Positions 42,248 to 51,160 of a stretch of 64,000 nt of DNA are shown here, in pieces. Under the pieces are notes generated by a model that did no database searches, was not told where the DNA came from, and saw nothing but the letters and a program-made list of their open reading frames with translations. Within the stretch, counting starts at the first letter, position 1. The number at the start of each line of letters is the position of its first letter. The position numbers were made by a program, and so were the translations under genes. Source of the DNA: SKLM01 sp964514285 (GTDB taxonomy: Bacteria > Chloroflexota > Anaerolineae > B4-G1); NCBI GenBank assembly GCA_964514285.1, contig CAZEQC010000001.1, positions 69,604 through 133,603 of the forward strand. Reading direction: 5' to 3'.

Positions 42248-43843
42248 GTGAAGATTCGATTGATTGAGCCCAAAGCACCTGGGCTGAACGTTTTCGACCG
42301 GGCACTCTTGCCGCGCCTGGGACTGCCGCTGATGGGCCGCGTGTTGGCCGATCGCGGCCACGATGTGCGCATCTACGTCGAGACACTGGCCCCAGTCGAC
42401 TGGGAAGACGTTGCACAGGCTGACCTGGTTGGATTCTCCACCACGACGGCCACAACCCCGACGGCCTACAGGATGGCCCAGCGCGTGCGCGACCTGGGCA
42501 TCCCGACCGTGATTGGAGGACCTCACGCCACCTTCCTTCCGGAGGAGGGCCTGGAGAACTGCGACTTCGTCGTTCGGCGCGAGGGTCAAGAGACCCTACC
42601 AGCGTTGGTGGAGGCTCTGGAGGGGAACCAGGACGTGACCGACATCCCGGGGCTTTCCTATTCAGGAGCAGCGGGCCGGCCAGTCCACAATCCCGATCGC
42701 CGCCCTTGCCCCCCGGACCTTTTCGAGACCCTTCCTGCCCCTGCGTTGGATCTTATTGTGGGGCACGAGCAGATGACTAACATACCGATCATGACGCAGT
42801 GGGGATGTCCCTTCAATTGCGACTTCTGTTCAGTCATTCATATGTTTGGCCGTCGCGTTCGGGCTCGCGCCATTGAGAACGTGCTGGATGAGCTGGAAAC
42901 CTATCGTGACCGGGGCGCGATCTTCTTCTATGACGACAACTTCGTCGTCGATAGGCGCCGAACCAAGGCACTGTTGCGAGGGATGATTGAGCGGGATCTG
43001 ACGCCCCTGTGGTCAGCCCAGGTGCGGGCCGAGGTCGTCTACAAGGATAAGAGGACCCGCGAGCTCGATCACGAGTTGCTCAGGCTGATGCGCGACTCGG
43101 GCTGTGCCATGGTGTACTGCGGCTTTGAGTCTGTCAGCCAGGCGACGTTGGACGCGTATAACAAGCACCAAGAGGTGCGTGACGTCCGCGAGAGCGTGCA
43201 GGCCTTCCATGACTACGGCATTCACGTCCATGGCATGTTCGTCCTGGGCGCAGACACGGACGAGACGACCATATTCGATCAGACGGTTGACTTCGCGCTG
43301 GAGAACCAGATCGATACCGTGCAGTTCCTGATGCTAACACCTTGTCCCGGGACGCCCTTCTACGAGCGTATGGTGGAGGAAGATCGGCTCCTGACCGACG
43401 ATCTGAGCTTGTATGATGGACATCACTGTGTCGTTCAGCCTAAACTGATGAGTGCCTATGACCTACAGATCGGCACTTGTCGAGCGATGGCACGTTTTTA
43501 CTCCGTTGGTCACGTTTTGGGTCTCTTCCTGTCCAACGTGAGCCGTAATCTGCCTTTCTTGATCAGCCTTTTGTGGCGCGAGCGGGGCTTGCGGCTCCAG
43601 CTGCCGCGGATGGCTGCCCTCTCCTTGCTGCCGTCGCGCTGGCCGGATTTGCTCGGCACCTTGCGGGATGCGTTGTCGCAGGAGTCGTGGAGACGACTAC
43701 AAGACATCTTGGCGGTGCCGATGCTCCGTCTCTACGGCCATAAGCACGTTCGAGACTGGCTACAGCAGTCTCGGTCCCAAGCCTACATTGAGCGTTTGCG
43801 TCAATTGATGAAGCCTCAGCGGCAGGCAGCCGGGGCTTCCTAG
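42248..43843 (+). CDS. B12-binding-domain radical SAM protein
   Basis: The N-terminal ~150 residues form the cobalamin-binding-like Rossmann domain (MGRVLADRGHDVRIYVE, VGFSTTTAT, TVIGGPHATFLPEE). The radical SAM core follows with CPFNCDFC near residue 194, then IFFYDDNFVVD, CGFESVSQATLDAYNK and HGMFVLGADTD. A helical C-terminal domain of about 130 residues ends the protein. This is the BchE/anaerobic cyclase-like architecture shared by many methyl- or hydrogen-transfer enzymes; the substrate cannot be read off. The start is GTG 42248 with GAGGAGG 7 nt upstream. No B12 riboswitch was recognised in the 295-nt gap. Confidence 0.9.
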   Translation: MKIRLIEPKAPGLNVFDRALLPRLGLPLMGRVLADRGHDVRIYVETLAPVDWEDVAQADLVGFSTTTATTPTAYRMAQRVRDLGIPTVIGGPHATFLPEEGLENCDFVVRREGQETLPALVEALEGNQDVTDIPGLSYSGAAGRPVHNPDRRPCPPDLFETLPAPALDLIVGHEQMTNIPIMTQWGCPFNCDFCSVIHMFGRRVRARAIENVLDELETYRDRGAIFFYDDNFVVDRRRTKALLRGMIERDLTPLWSAQVRAEVVYKDKRTRELDHELLRLMRDSGCAMVYCGFESVSQATLDAYNKHQEVRDVRESVQAFHDYGIHVHGMFVLGADTDETTIFDQTVDFALENQIDTVQFLMLTPCPGTPFYERMVEEDRLLTDDLSLYDGHHCVVQPKLMSAYDLQIGTCRAMARFYSVGHVLGLFLSNVSRNLPFLISLLWRERGLRLQLPRMAALSLLPSRWPDLLGTLRDALSQESWRRLQDILAVPMLRLYGHKHVRDWLQQSRSQAYIERLRQLMKPQRQAAGAS

Positions 43844-43884
43844 GGTACCTCGCTGTCTCTCGCACCAGCTCCCATCGGCGGGAG

Positions 43885-43911
43885 GGGAAAGCCTTGACTC
43901 AAGGCTTTCCC
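43885..43911 (+). terminator. Terminator after the B12 radical SAM gene
   Basis: GGGAAAGCCTT (43885-43895), loop GACTC, AAGGCTTTCCC (43901-43911), perfect stem with a short TTT tail. The remaining gap before lon shows a weak similarity (GCGCGAATCCAGC at 43931) to the dispersed repeat but nothing else. Confidence 0.7.
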
Positions 43912-44094
43912 TTTCAGTACGCCGAGTTCAACGCGCGAATCCAGCCTGGAGGGCGATGCCTCAAGCCGGTTCTAATACGGATCTTATGCCGTGCTAACGT
44001 ATTTCCTATCTCCACCCGTCATAATTTGGACACGTACGCATGAAGCGCTGTGCGGAGAAACGACGCTTCTTGTCCGACGACAGGGTAGAAAATT

Positions 44095-46563
44095 ATGTTA
44101 CAATCACTGATTCAGAAGAAAGACGACGAGCGGATGGTTGGCGGCGAGCTGCCGCATGAGTTGCCTGTGTTGCCTCTGCGCAACGTGGTGGCATTTCCTC
44201 ATACGATGCTGCCATTGGCGATCGGCATTCCTCGTTCTGTTAAGTTAGTGGAAGACTCGCTTGATGCGGAACGCCTAATCGTTCTCACGGCAATGACTGA
44301 TCCGGCGGTTGAGGAGCCGGGCTTGGACGGCGTCTATCAGACAGGAACCGTAGCCCGTGTTGAACGCGTGGTGCGGCTTGAGGACGACGATACCGCTGAG
44401 TATCAGATCATCGTTCGCGGGCTGATGCGCGTGCGCATCACCGAGTGGATGGCTGAGGAACCTTACCTCACAGCTCACGTCGAGCCGTATCCTGAGGTGA
44501 TAGGGAATGAGACGGAGGTCGAGGCGCTGCGGCGCGAGTTGCTTGATCTAGCGCGGCGTATGGTCTCTTACTTCCCTCAGGTGCCAGAGGAAGCTATCCA
44601 GATGCTTCATCAGGTCCCAGAAGCGGACGTTCTGCTTTACGCTCTTGCGTCCAACCTCCAGTTGGATGTGGAGCAGGCCCAGGAGGTTCTCTCTGGGGAG
44701 GATATGATCGCTCAGATGCATACCTTGCTGCGCGATATGCAGCGCGAGCTGGAGGTGCTGGAGGTCAGCGAGGAGATCCGCGAGGAAGCTCAGTCTGAGA
44801 TGGAGAAGACGCAACGTGAATACGTCTTGCGTCAGCAGCTCAAGGCCATACGCAAGGAGCTGGGTGAGGCCGAGGATGGTTCCGAGGCGGACGTCTATCG
44901 CCAGAAGCTCGAGGAGGCTGAGCTTCCTGAGGAGGCTCGCAGGGAGGCCGAGCGTGAGCTGGACCGCTTGGCGCAGCTGCATCCCCAGTCGGCCGAGGTG
45001 GGTGTTATCAAGACCTACCTTGACTGGCTGCTGGAGCTGCCGTGGAACACGGTCTCGGAGGACAACCTTGACCTCGGTCATGCGGACACTGTGCTGGAGG
45101 AGGACCATTACGGCCTGGAGAAGGTCAAGGAGCGTATTCTCGAGTTTCTGGCTGTGCGGAAGCTTCATCGGGAGCGCGACGTGAAGCAGCCCGAGGAGTA
45201 CGCGTCGACGATTCTTTGCTTTGTAGGTCCCCCTGGTGTGGGTAAGACCAGCCTGGGGCGCTCGATCGCGCGAGCCTTGGGCCGTAAGTTCACCCGAATG
45301 AGTCTGGGTGGGCTCCGCGATGAGGCGGAGATTCGCGGTCACCGCCGCACGTACATCGGCGCGATGCCTGGTCGGATCATCCAGGCACTTAAGCGTGTGG
45401 GAACGCGCAACCCGGTCTTCATGCTCGATGAGGTGGATAAGGTTAGTTCGAGCTGGCGCGGCGACCCGGCCAGCGCCTTGCTGGAGGTCCTCGACCCGCA
45501 GCAGAACCATGCCTTCCGCGATCACTACCTGGACCTGGACTTCGATCTGAGCGACGTTTTCTTCATCACCACGGCCAATACGCTGAGCACCATCCCGCCA
45601 GCGCTGCAGGATCGTATGGAGGTCATCGAGATCGATGGCTACACCGAGTACGACAAGGTCCAGATTGCCGAAGGCTACCTGGTGCCCCGCCAGATCAAGG
45701 TCAATGGCTTGGAGCCCAGCGAGGTCGAGGTCACCGAGGAGGGGCTGCGCACCATCATCCGCGATTACACCCGTGAGGCTGGTGTCCGTAACCTCGAGCG
45801 CGAGATTGGTCGAGCGCTCCGCAAGGTGGCTATGAACGTCGCCAAGTGCTCGGATGACGAGGCCGCCTGCACCGACGTGTTGGATGAGGAGCAGGTGCGG
45901 GAGTTTCTGGGAAAACCGCGCTATCGCGAGGAGGCCCAGCTACGGACGGAGCTTCCGGGGGTGGCCACAGGCCTTGCCTGGACCCCGACCGGCGGTCGGG
46001 TCCTCTTCGTCGAGGCCCGAGTCATGGAGGGCAAGGACAAGCTTCTCCTCACCGGGCAGCTTGGCGACGTGATGAAGGAGTCCGCCCGCATCGCGCTCAG
46101 TTTCGTGCAGGGCGAGCTGGATCGGCTTGGGCTCGCCGCGGATGCGCTGCAGGACAAGACGGTGCACCTGCACGTGCCGGCTGGCGCGATCCCGAAGGAT
46201 GGCCCATCAGCGGGCGTCACGCTGGTGACCGCTCTCATCTCCGTGCTCACAGGGCGCTCCGTGCGCGAGGAGATCGGTATGACAGGCGAGGTCACGCTGC
46301 AGGGTCGCGTCCTCCCTATTGGCGGCGTCAAGCAGAAGGTCCTGGCCGCCCATCGCCGTGGCTTGAAGACCATCATCCTGCCCAAGGCCAACGAGGCCGA
46401 CCTGGACGAGGTCCCGGAGGAGATTCGCGACGAGCTGGCGTTCGAGTTGGTCGAGCACGTCGATGAGGTGCTTCAACTCGCTTTCGAGTCCAAGCTCGAT
46501 ATCGAAGCTCCCCTGATTGGCGACAATGGGCGCGAGCAGGAAACGGTCGAGTCGCTGGCGTAG
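44095..46563 (+). CDS. lon: ATP-dependent protease Lon
   Basis: This hexameric cytosolic AAA+ serine protease degrades damaged and regulatory proteins. Domain order is the N-terminal LAN domain (LPVLPLRNVVAFPH from about residue 22) and a coiled linker to about 320. The AAA+ module has Walker A GPPGVGKTS (about 378-386), GHRRTYIGAMPG and MLDEVDK. The protease domain contains the catalytic serine in KDGPSAGV (about 703) and the lysine in GGVKQKVLAA (about 746). At 822 residues it is full length. The ATG at 44095 lacks an obvious ribosome site; ATG 44131 is an alternative. No CIRCE-type heat-shock operator was seen. Confidence 0.97.
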   Translation: MLQSLIQKKDDERMVGGELPHELPVLPLRNVVAFPHTMLPLAIGIPRSVKLVEDSLDAERLIVLTAMTDPAVEEPGLDGVYQTGTVARVERVVRLEDDDTAEYQIIVRGLMRVRITEWMAEEPYLTAHVEPYPEVIGNETEVEALRRELLDLARRMVSYFPQVPEEAIQMLHQVPEADVLLYALASNLQLDVEQAQEVLSGEDMIAQMHTLLRDMQRELEVLEVSEEIREEAQSEMEKTQREYVLRQQLKAIRKELGEAEDGSEADVYRQKLEEAELPEEARREAERELDRLAQLHPQSAEVGVIKTYLDWLLELPWNTVSEDNLDLGHADTVLEEDHYGLEKVKERILEFLAVRKLHRERDVKQPEEYASTILCFVGPPGVGKTSLGRSIARALGRKFTRMSLGGLRDEAEIRGHRRTYIGAMPGRIIQALKRVGTRNPVFMLDEVDKVSSSWRGDPASALLEVLDPQQNHAFRDHYLDLDFDLSDVFFITTANTLSTIPPALQDRMEVIEIDGYTEYDKVQIAEGYLVPRQIKVNGLEPSEVEVTEEGLRTIIRDYTREAGVRNLEREIGRALRKVAMNVAKCSDDEAACTDVLDEEQVREFLGKPRYREEAQLRTELPGVATGLAWTPTGGRVLFVEARVMEGKDKLLLTGQLGDVMKESARIALSFVQGELDRLGLAADALQDKTVHLHVPAGAIPKDGPSAGVTLVTALISVLTGRSVREEIGMTGEVTLQGRVLPIGGVKQKVLAAHRRGLKTIILPKANEADLDEVPEEIRDELAFELVEHVDEVLQLAFESKLDIEAPLIGDNGREQETVESLA

Positions 46564-46597
46564 CCTCCTGTTCGTCGACGGGGAGACACCGATAGAG

Positions 46598-46631
46598 AAA
46601 GCCCCAGGGGACCCACCCCTGGGGCTTTTTT
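46598..46631 (+). terminator. Terminator after lon
   Basis: AAAGCCCCAGGGG (46598-46610) pairs with CCCCTGGGGCTTT, followed by six T. It is a textbook intrinsic terminator between convergent genes and could serve lon only, because the opposite tail lacks a T-run. Confidence 0.9.
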
Positions 46632-46653
46632 GACTATCAGCCGGGCCTATCGA

Positions 46654-47514
46654 TCAAACGAGAAACACCGTGTCGTCGGTCAGCGTGCGCCTTGCGTCCT
46701 CGTACCCCAGTGCAATCAACTCGCGGCTCACCTCCGGCTCGTAGCGAACGATGCGTAGCAGGCCGGTCTCTCGGCTGGGTGTGATCACCTCGCAGCGCAC
46801 GTAACGGTGCTCACGATCCACCTGGGCCGTCACCAGCTGATTCACGTTCTGGAGCTGCTTGAAGTCGTTCTCGAACGTAGCGCTCAGCGCCAGATCGAGC
46901 ATCACGGCAAAGGCCTTCCACGGCCAGCGCGGCGGTTCCATGTGCTCCTCACCCACCGGTGACAGCAGCACCACCAGGATCTCGTCAGCGCCCGCGTCGA
47001 TCGCCTCCGCCAGCGGCGTGTTGGCCATCACAGCCCCATCCCAGTAGTGGCGCCCCTCCACCTCCGTCCAGGGGTAGATCAGCGGGATTGAGCAGCTGGC
47101 CAGGATGTGGTCGGGCGTCAGAGCTCCCTCTCGATTGTCGAAGACGCGCAGATCCCCCGCCTCGATCTCGGTGGCCGTGATCAGCAGCCGCTTATCGGTC
47201 TTCCCCAGGGCGTCGAAGTCGATGAAGGTGTGGAGCGTCTGGCGCCAGGGCGATGTATCGTAGAGCGACCGCCAGGGCCGCAGCCGCCAGAAGCGATGGA
47301 CGTCCTTCGTCCGCGTCCCCAACCACGCTGCCTCAAGCTCAGCCGCGTTGGCGCCCGAGGCGATGGCAGCCGCGTTGATCGCACCAATGGAGGTGCCGAC
47401 GAGAATGTCGGGTGTCAGCCCGGCTTCCTCCAGGTACTTGTAGACGCCACACTCGTAAGCTCCACGCCCGCCCCCTCCGGAAAGCACTAGTGCTCGCTTG
47501 GTCTCCTCGCCCAT
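46654..47514 (-). CDS. Patatin-like phospholipase
   Basis: The 286-residue lipid acyl hydrolase has an N-terminal oxyanion loop GGGGRGAYECGV. The nucleophile elbow GTSIGA is at about residues 40-45 and the dyad aspartate is in WDGAVMANTP. This is the RssA/NTE-type Ser-Asp catalytic dyad. There is no signal or membrane segment, so it probably works on lipids at the cytoplasmic face. ATG 47514 is followed directly by the first strand. A TACAAT box lies on the minus strand at 47565-47570. Confidence 0.93.
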   Translation of the reverse strand: MGEETKRALVLSGGGGRGAYECGVYKYLEEAGLTPDILVGTSIGAINAAAIASGANAAELEAAWLGTRTKDVHRFWRLRPWRSLYDTSPWRQTLHTFIDFDALGKTDKRLLITATEIEAGDLRVFDNREGALTPDHILASCSIPLIYPWTEVEGRHYWDGAVMANTPLAEAIDAGADEILVVLLSPVGEEHMEPPRWPWKAFAVMLDLALSATFENDFKQLQNVNQLVTAQVDREHRYVRCEVITPSRETGLLRIVRYEPEVSRELIALGYEDARRTLTDDTVFLV

Positions 47515-47668
47515 CTCTTCTCCTCGTGTCTGCGTATCTGGCTTCGTTTGTCTTTGTCGCTAGCGTATTGTACTCGATCTGGGGCCAGGGAAAAGAGTTC
47601 GGATTAGGGCTCCATTTCCCCCTGCCTGTCTTCTGCCATTTCTGTCTCCTTGTTCTCTGCTGTTCTCT

Positions 47669-47697
47669 TTGCCCAGTTCGTCAACGTATGCTATCAT
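47669..47697 (+). promoter_or_regulatory. Promoter of the LmbE-family gene
   Basis: TTGCCC (47669-47674), a 17-nt spacer and TATCAT (47692-47697), about 57-70 nt before the start. Confidence 0.55.
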
Positions 47698-47753
47698 AGC
47701 GGCGAGAGTGTCTCACTGACGTTCATCGACTGTCGAAACCGACACGACTGCTG

Positions 47754-48581
47754 ATGAGGAGAAGATTGAAGAAACCAGTATTGATGGCCGTTTTTGCCCA
47801 TCCGGACGACGAGGCCTTCGGCACCGGCGGCACGCTGTCGAAGTACGCCGCTGAGGGCTGCGTCGTCTACTTGGTGACGGCCACCCGCGGCGAGGCCGGG
47901 GAGATCGCCGAGCCGGACCTAGCGACCAGCGCCGACCTGCCCTTCGTCCGCGAGCAGGAGCTGCGCTGCGCGTGCGAGACTTACGGCATCAACCCACCCC
48001 GCTTCCTCGACTACGCCGACGGGCTGCTCCCCCTGATCCATCAGGGGCAGGCAGTGGGCAAAGTGGTCCGCCTGATCCGTGAGCTTCGGCCCCAGGTCAT
48101 CATCACCTTTGGCCCGGAGGGCATCTACGGCCACTACGATCACATCGCCGTGCATCGCTGGACCACCATCGCCGTGGACATGGCCGCCGACGCCGACTGT
48201 TTTCCTCACCACGTGGACGACGTGTGTGAGCCGCACCAGGTCGGTAAGGTCTACTTCCGCGTGATGCCTGAAGAGCAGATCGAAGCCCGAGAAGAGAGGG
48301 ACGAGCCGAGGGCTATGATGATGGACGGGGTTCCCTTCCCCTTCGTGGGGCGACCTCTGGAGGAGATCACGACCATCATCGACGTCAGCGCGTACGTGGA
48401 CCAGAAGCTCCGGGGCATCCAGTGCCACGCCACGCAGGTAGGGCGCCAGAATCGCTTCTCCGACGTGTCTGAGGAGGCTTTGAGGGAGTACGGCTTCTTC
48501 AGCGAGCATTTTCTCCTGGCGCGCTCGACCGTCGGTTGGCCGGAGGAGGTGGAGACGGACCTATTCGCTCGACTGAGATGA
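47754..48581 (+). CDS. LmbE/PIG-L family N-deacetylase
   Basis: The metal-binding motif AHPDDEAFG lies near residue 15 and the distal GHYDHIAVHRW about 130 residues later gives the remaining histidine. This fold removes acetyl groups from GlcNAc-containing small molecules or lipids (as in mycothiol/bacillithiol synthesis) or acts as an amidase. Substrate not determinable here. ATG 47754 lacks a ribosome site, whereas the in-frame TTG 47766 has GAGGAG 5 nt upstream, so the protein may start MKKPVLMAVF. Confidence 0.9.
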   Translation: MRRRLKKPVLMAVFAHPDDEAFGTGGTLSKYAAEGCVVYLVTATRGEAGEIAEPDLATSADLPFVREQELRCACETYGINPPRFLDYADGLLPLIHQGQAVGKVVRLIRELRPQVIITFGPEGIYGHYDHIAVHRWTTIAVDMAADADCFPHHVDDVCEPHQVGKVYFRVMPEEQIEAREERDEPRAMMMDGVPFPFVGRPLEEITTIIDVSAYVDQKLRGIQCHATQVGRQNRFSDVSEEALREYGFFSEHFLLARSTVGWPEEVETDLFARLR

Positions 48582-48649
48582 GTACCACCCTGAGCCGTCC
48601 TGACAACGCGTCATGGATACCTGTTGAAAGGGAATAAGCTTCCGTAGCT

Positions 48650-49864
48650 ATGGAGACGACAAAGCCGCCTTTCGAACGTGCAGACCGTGCCTTGGATCGG
48701 GATGGAGAGCAACATCCTGCCGAGAAGGACTTTCAGGCTGGCCGCGTCATCACTGTCAGCGCCGCGCACGGCGTGCACGATACTTACACTGCCTTCCTGC
48801 CCTCTCTCCTGCCGGTCTTCATCCAAAACCTTGCCCTCTCGAAGACGCGGGCTGGGCTCCTGACCGTTTTCCTCCAGGTCCCGTCGCTCCTGCAGCCCTT
48901 CATCGGGCACCTGGCCGATCGTGTGAGCCTCCGCTACTTGGTCATCCTCGCACCCGCTGTGACTGCCGCTATGATGAGCTTGCTAGGCGTGGCTCCCCGC
49001 TACGCTATGTTGGGCTTGCTGTTGGTCCTGGCCGGCGTCAGCTCTGCGGCTCTGCATTCGGTGGGGCCAGTGATGGCCGGGCGTCTTTCGGGAGAGAGCC
49101 TGGGACGGGGGATGGGCTTCTGGATGGTCGGTGGGGAGCTGGGCCGCACCCTGGGCCCGATCATCATCGTCAGCGCGCTACAGATCCTGACGCCTAAGGG
49201 GACCCCCTGGTTGATGCTGGGTGGGGTTCTGATGTCAGGTATCCTCTTCGTCCTGCTACAGGATGTGGCTGGGCGGCCGCCGCCGGCTGGTGCAGCGTTG
49301 CCCTGGATCGACGCTTTGCGTGCCCTAGGTCCTCTTCTGGCTCCTCTGATTGGGATCATCATCGCCCGCTCGTTCATGGTGTCGGCTCTGACCACCTACT
49401 TGCCCACCTTTCTCAGCGAGGAGGGCAGTGGTCTCTTCTTCGCCGGGGCCTCCCTCTCCATCCTGGAGGGGGCTGGCGTGATCGGCGCGCTGGTCGGGGG
49501 CTCTCTGAGCGATCAGCTCGGCCGGCGCACCGTCTTGTTCGCCTCGATGATGGCGACCCCGCTCTTGATGGTCGCTTTCCTTGCCACCGATGGCTCGATC
49601 CACATTCTGCTTCTGCTCTTGCTGGGGTTGAGCGCGCTCTCTGTCGGCCCGGTCATCATGGCTCTCGTGCAGGAGAACCTTCCGGAGAATCGGGCTCTGG
49701 CCAACGGTCTCTATATGGCCCTCAGCTTTGTGCTCCGTTCGGGCGTCATCGTGGTGATTGGAGCGATCGGCGATTGGCTCAGCCTGCGGGCAGCCTTCAT
49801 GGTCAGCGCCGTCGCGCCTCTGTTGGGGCTCCCTCTCATTCTTCTCTTGCCTCGTAGGGACTAG
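48650..49864 (+). CDS. MFS transporter, Fsr-like
   Basis: A 404-residue transporter with a hydrophilic N-terminal ~30 residues, then 12 helices. AAHGVHDTYTAFLPSLLPVFI and the GHLADRVSLRY loop resemble the fosmidomycin-resistance (Fsr) subfamily, and a second loop SLSDQLGRRTVLF starts the second half. The TMs are rich in Leu/Gly as expected. The physiological substrate is unknown. It follows the LmbE gene by 68 nt on the same strand and is convergent with the rSAM-HhH gene. Confidence 0.87.
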   Translation: METTKPPFERADRALDRDGEQHPAEKDFQAGRVITVSAAHGVHDTYTAFLPSLLPVFIQNLALSKTRAGLLTVFLQVPSLLQPFIGHLADRVSLRYLVILAPAVTAAMMSLLGVAPRYAMLGLLLVLAGVSSAALHSVGPVMAGRLSGESLGRGMGFWMVGGELGRTLGPIIIVSALQILTPKGTPWLMLGGVLMSGILFVLLQDVAGRPPPAGAALPWIDALRALGPLLAPLIGIIIARSFMVSALTTYLPTFLSEEGSGLFFAGASLSILEGAGVIGALVGGSLSDQLGRRTVLFASMMATPLLMVAFLATDGSIHILLLLLLGLSALSVGPVIMALVQENLPENRALANGLYMALSFVLRSGVIVVIGAIGDWLSLRAAFMVSAVAPLLGLPLILLLPRRD

Positions 49865-49898
49865 CTTAACGCTCTGCAGACGGCACGCCCCTGCCCGC

Positions 49899-51041
49899 TT
49901 ACGTGGACCAGAGCGATAGCTGGCGCGGCGGGCGGCGACCGTCCAGCAGGATGAAGGGCGCCGTCCGCTTGACCACGATCCCCAGCCTGCCCAGATGACT
50001 CAAGTCTTGCAGCTTGCCCTGGCGTCGAGCTCTCATGATCCTCTCACTGCCCTTTGGGCCGATACCTGGCACGCGCAGAAGCTCGCGCTGGCTTGCCGTG
50101 TTGACTTCCACTGGGGCTTGCCGCAGGTTCCGCTCGGCCCAGACTAATTTCGGATCGGTCTCCAGCGGCAGATTGCCCCTCCGATCAAACGGCAGCTCCT
50201 CGGCGTCGAAGCCGTAGTCACGTAGCAGGAAGGACGCCTGATAGAGCCGATGCTCCCGCTCTTGTGGCGTGGGAGGATGTTCCTCCAACGGTGTGTCTAC
50301 CACCGGCGTGAAGGCCATGAAGTAGGTCCGTGCCAGCCCTAGCTCTTGGTGCAGAAACGCCGTCGTCGTCAACAGCTCGACGTCGCTCTCGTCGCCGGCG
50401 CCGACGACGAACTGGGTGGTGGAGCTTGGCCAGCGCCCCGGTCTCTCTCGCCGGATCTCCTCGATCCAGCGCAAACGCTGCAGCAGCTCGTCGTTGAACG
50501 TCTTGTGCGGGGCCAGAGAGCTGAGGCGCTTCGTGTTGGGGGCCTCCAGGTTGACCGAGACCCGGTTGGCCAGGCTCATCGCCGTCTCGACCTGCTCCCG
50601 CTCGGCGCCGGGCATGATCTTGAGATGGATGTAGCCCTGGAAATCGTAGCGGTGCCGCAGGATCTCCGCAGCATCAATTAGCCGCTCTTCTGTGTTCGGA
50701 CCTCCGCCGGCGATGGCCGAGCTGAGGAAGATACCCTGGGCGATTCCGCTCTGGTGGAGCTGCATGAAGAGCCGGGCCAGCTCGTCCGGATGGAAGGTGG
50801 CCCGGCGGAAGTCACGTCCTTGGCGAAAGGCGCAGTAGTGGCAGTCGCGCTCACAGGCCGAGGTGAGTAAGGTCTTCATCAGGGCAATGCGCTTGCCGCC
50901 GGGCATCACCGCATGGTGGATGCAGTCGGCCAGATCGCCCGTATCCTGCTGCCTTGATGGCCGGCGCGTGCCAGCCACCTCCTCAGCCGGCTCAAAGCGG
51001 GTGGCCGGCCCCAATAGCCTGAGCTTATCTACTGCCTCCAT
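49899..51041 (-). CDS. Radical SAM protein with C-terminal helix-hairpin-helix (UDG-linked rSAM family)
   Basis: The 380-residue protein has the radical SAM cluster motif CERDCHYC (near residue 76) and a core with GGGPNTEERLIDAAE and SVNLEAPNTKRL. A C-terminal DNA-binding-type HhH follows, EVNTASQRELLRVPGIGPKGSERI. This matches the family described as putative DNA modification/repair radical SAM proteins usually encoded beside a uracil-DNA-glycosylase-superfamily gene. No such gene is adjacent here. ATG 51041 follows GGAGG; the frame extends to 51086 but without a better start. Confidence 0.88.
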   Translation of the reverse strand: MEAVDKLRLLGPATRFEPAEEVAGTRRPSRQQDTGDLADCIHHAVMPGGKRIALMKTLLTSACERDCHYCAFRQGRDFRRATFHPDELARLFMQLHQSGIAQGIFLSSAIAGGGPNTEERLIDAAEILRHRYDFQGYIHLKIMPGAEREQVETAMSLANRVSVNLEAPNTKRLSSLAPHKTFNDELLQRLRWIEEIRRERPGRWPSSTTQFVVGAGDESDVELLTTTAFLHQELGLARTYFMAFTPVVDTPLEEHPPTPQEREHRLYQASFLLRDYGFDAEELPFDRRGNLPLETDPKLVWAERNLRQAPVEVNTASQRELLRVPGIGPKGSERIMRARRQGKLQDLSHLGRLGIVVKRTAPFILLDGRRPPRQLSLWST

Positions 51042-51160
51042 CGCGCCTCCACTCACCATGATAAGAACAAACGTTCGATCTGTCAAGGCGCCTAGCAGCT
51101 GTTATCATGCTCTTCTGGCCAAGGTGACCGGCACTTGGGAGCGCAGAGTTCTGGCCCGAA

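Noticed and set aside
43844..44094. CIRCE or HAIR heat-shock operator upstream of lon
   Set aside because: The CTTGACTCAAG-like string belongs to the terminator stem at 43885-43911; no consensus operator was found.
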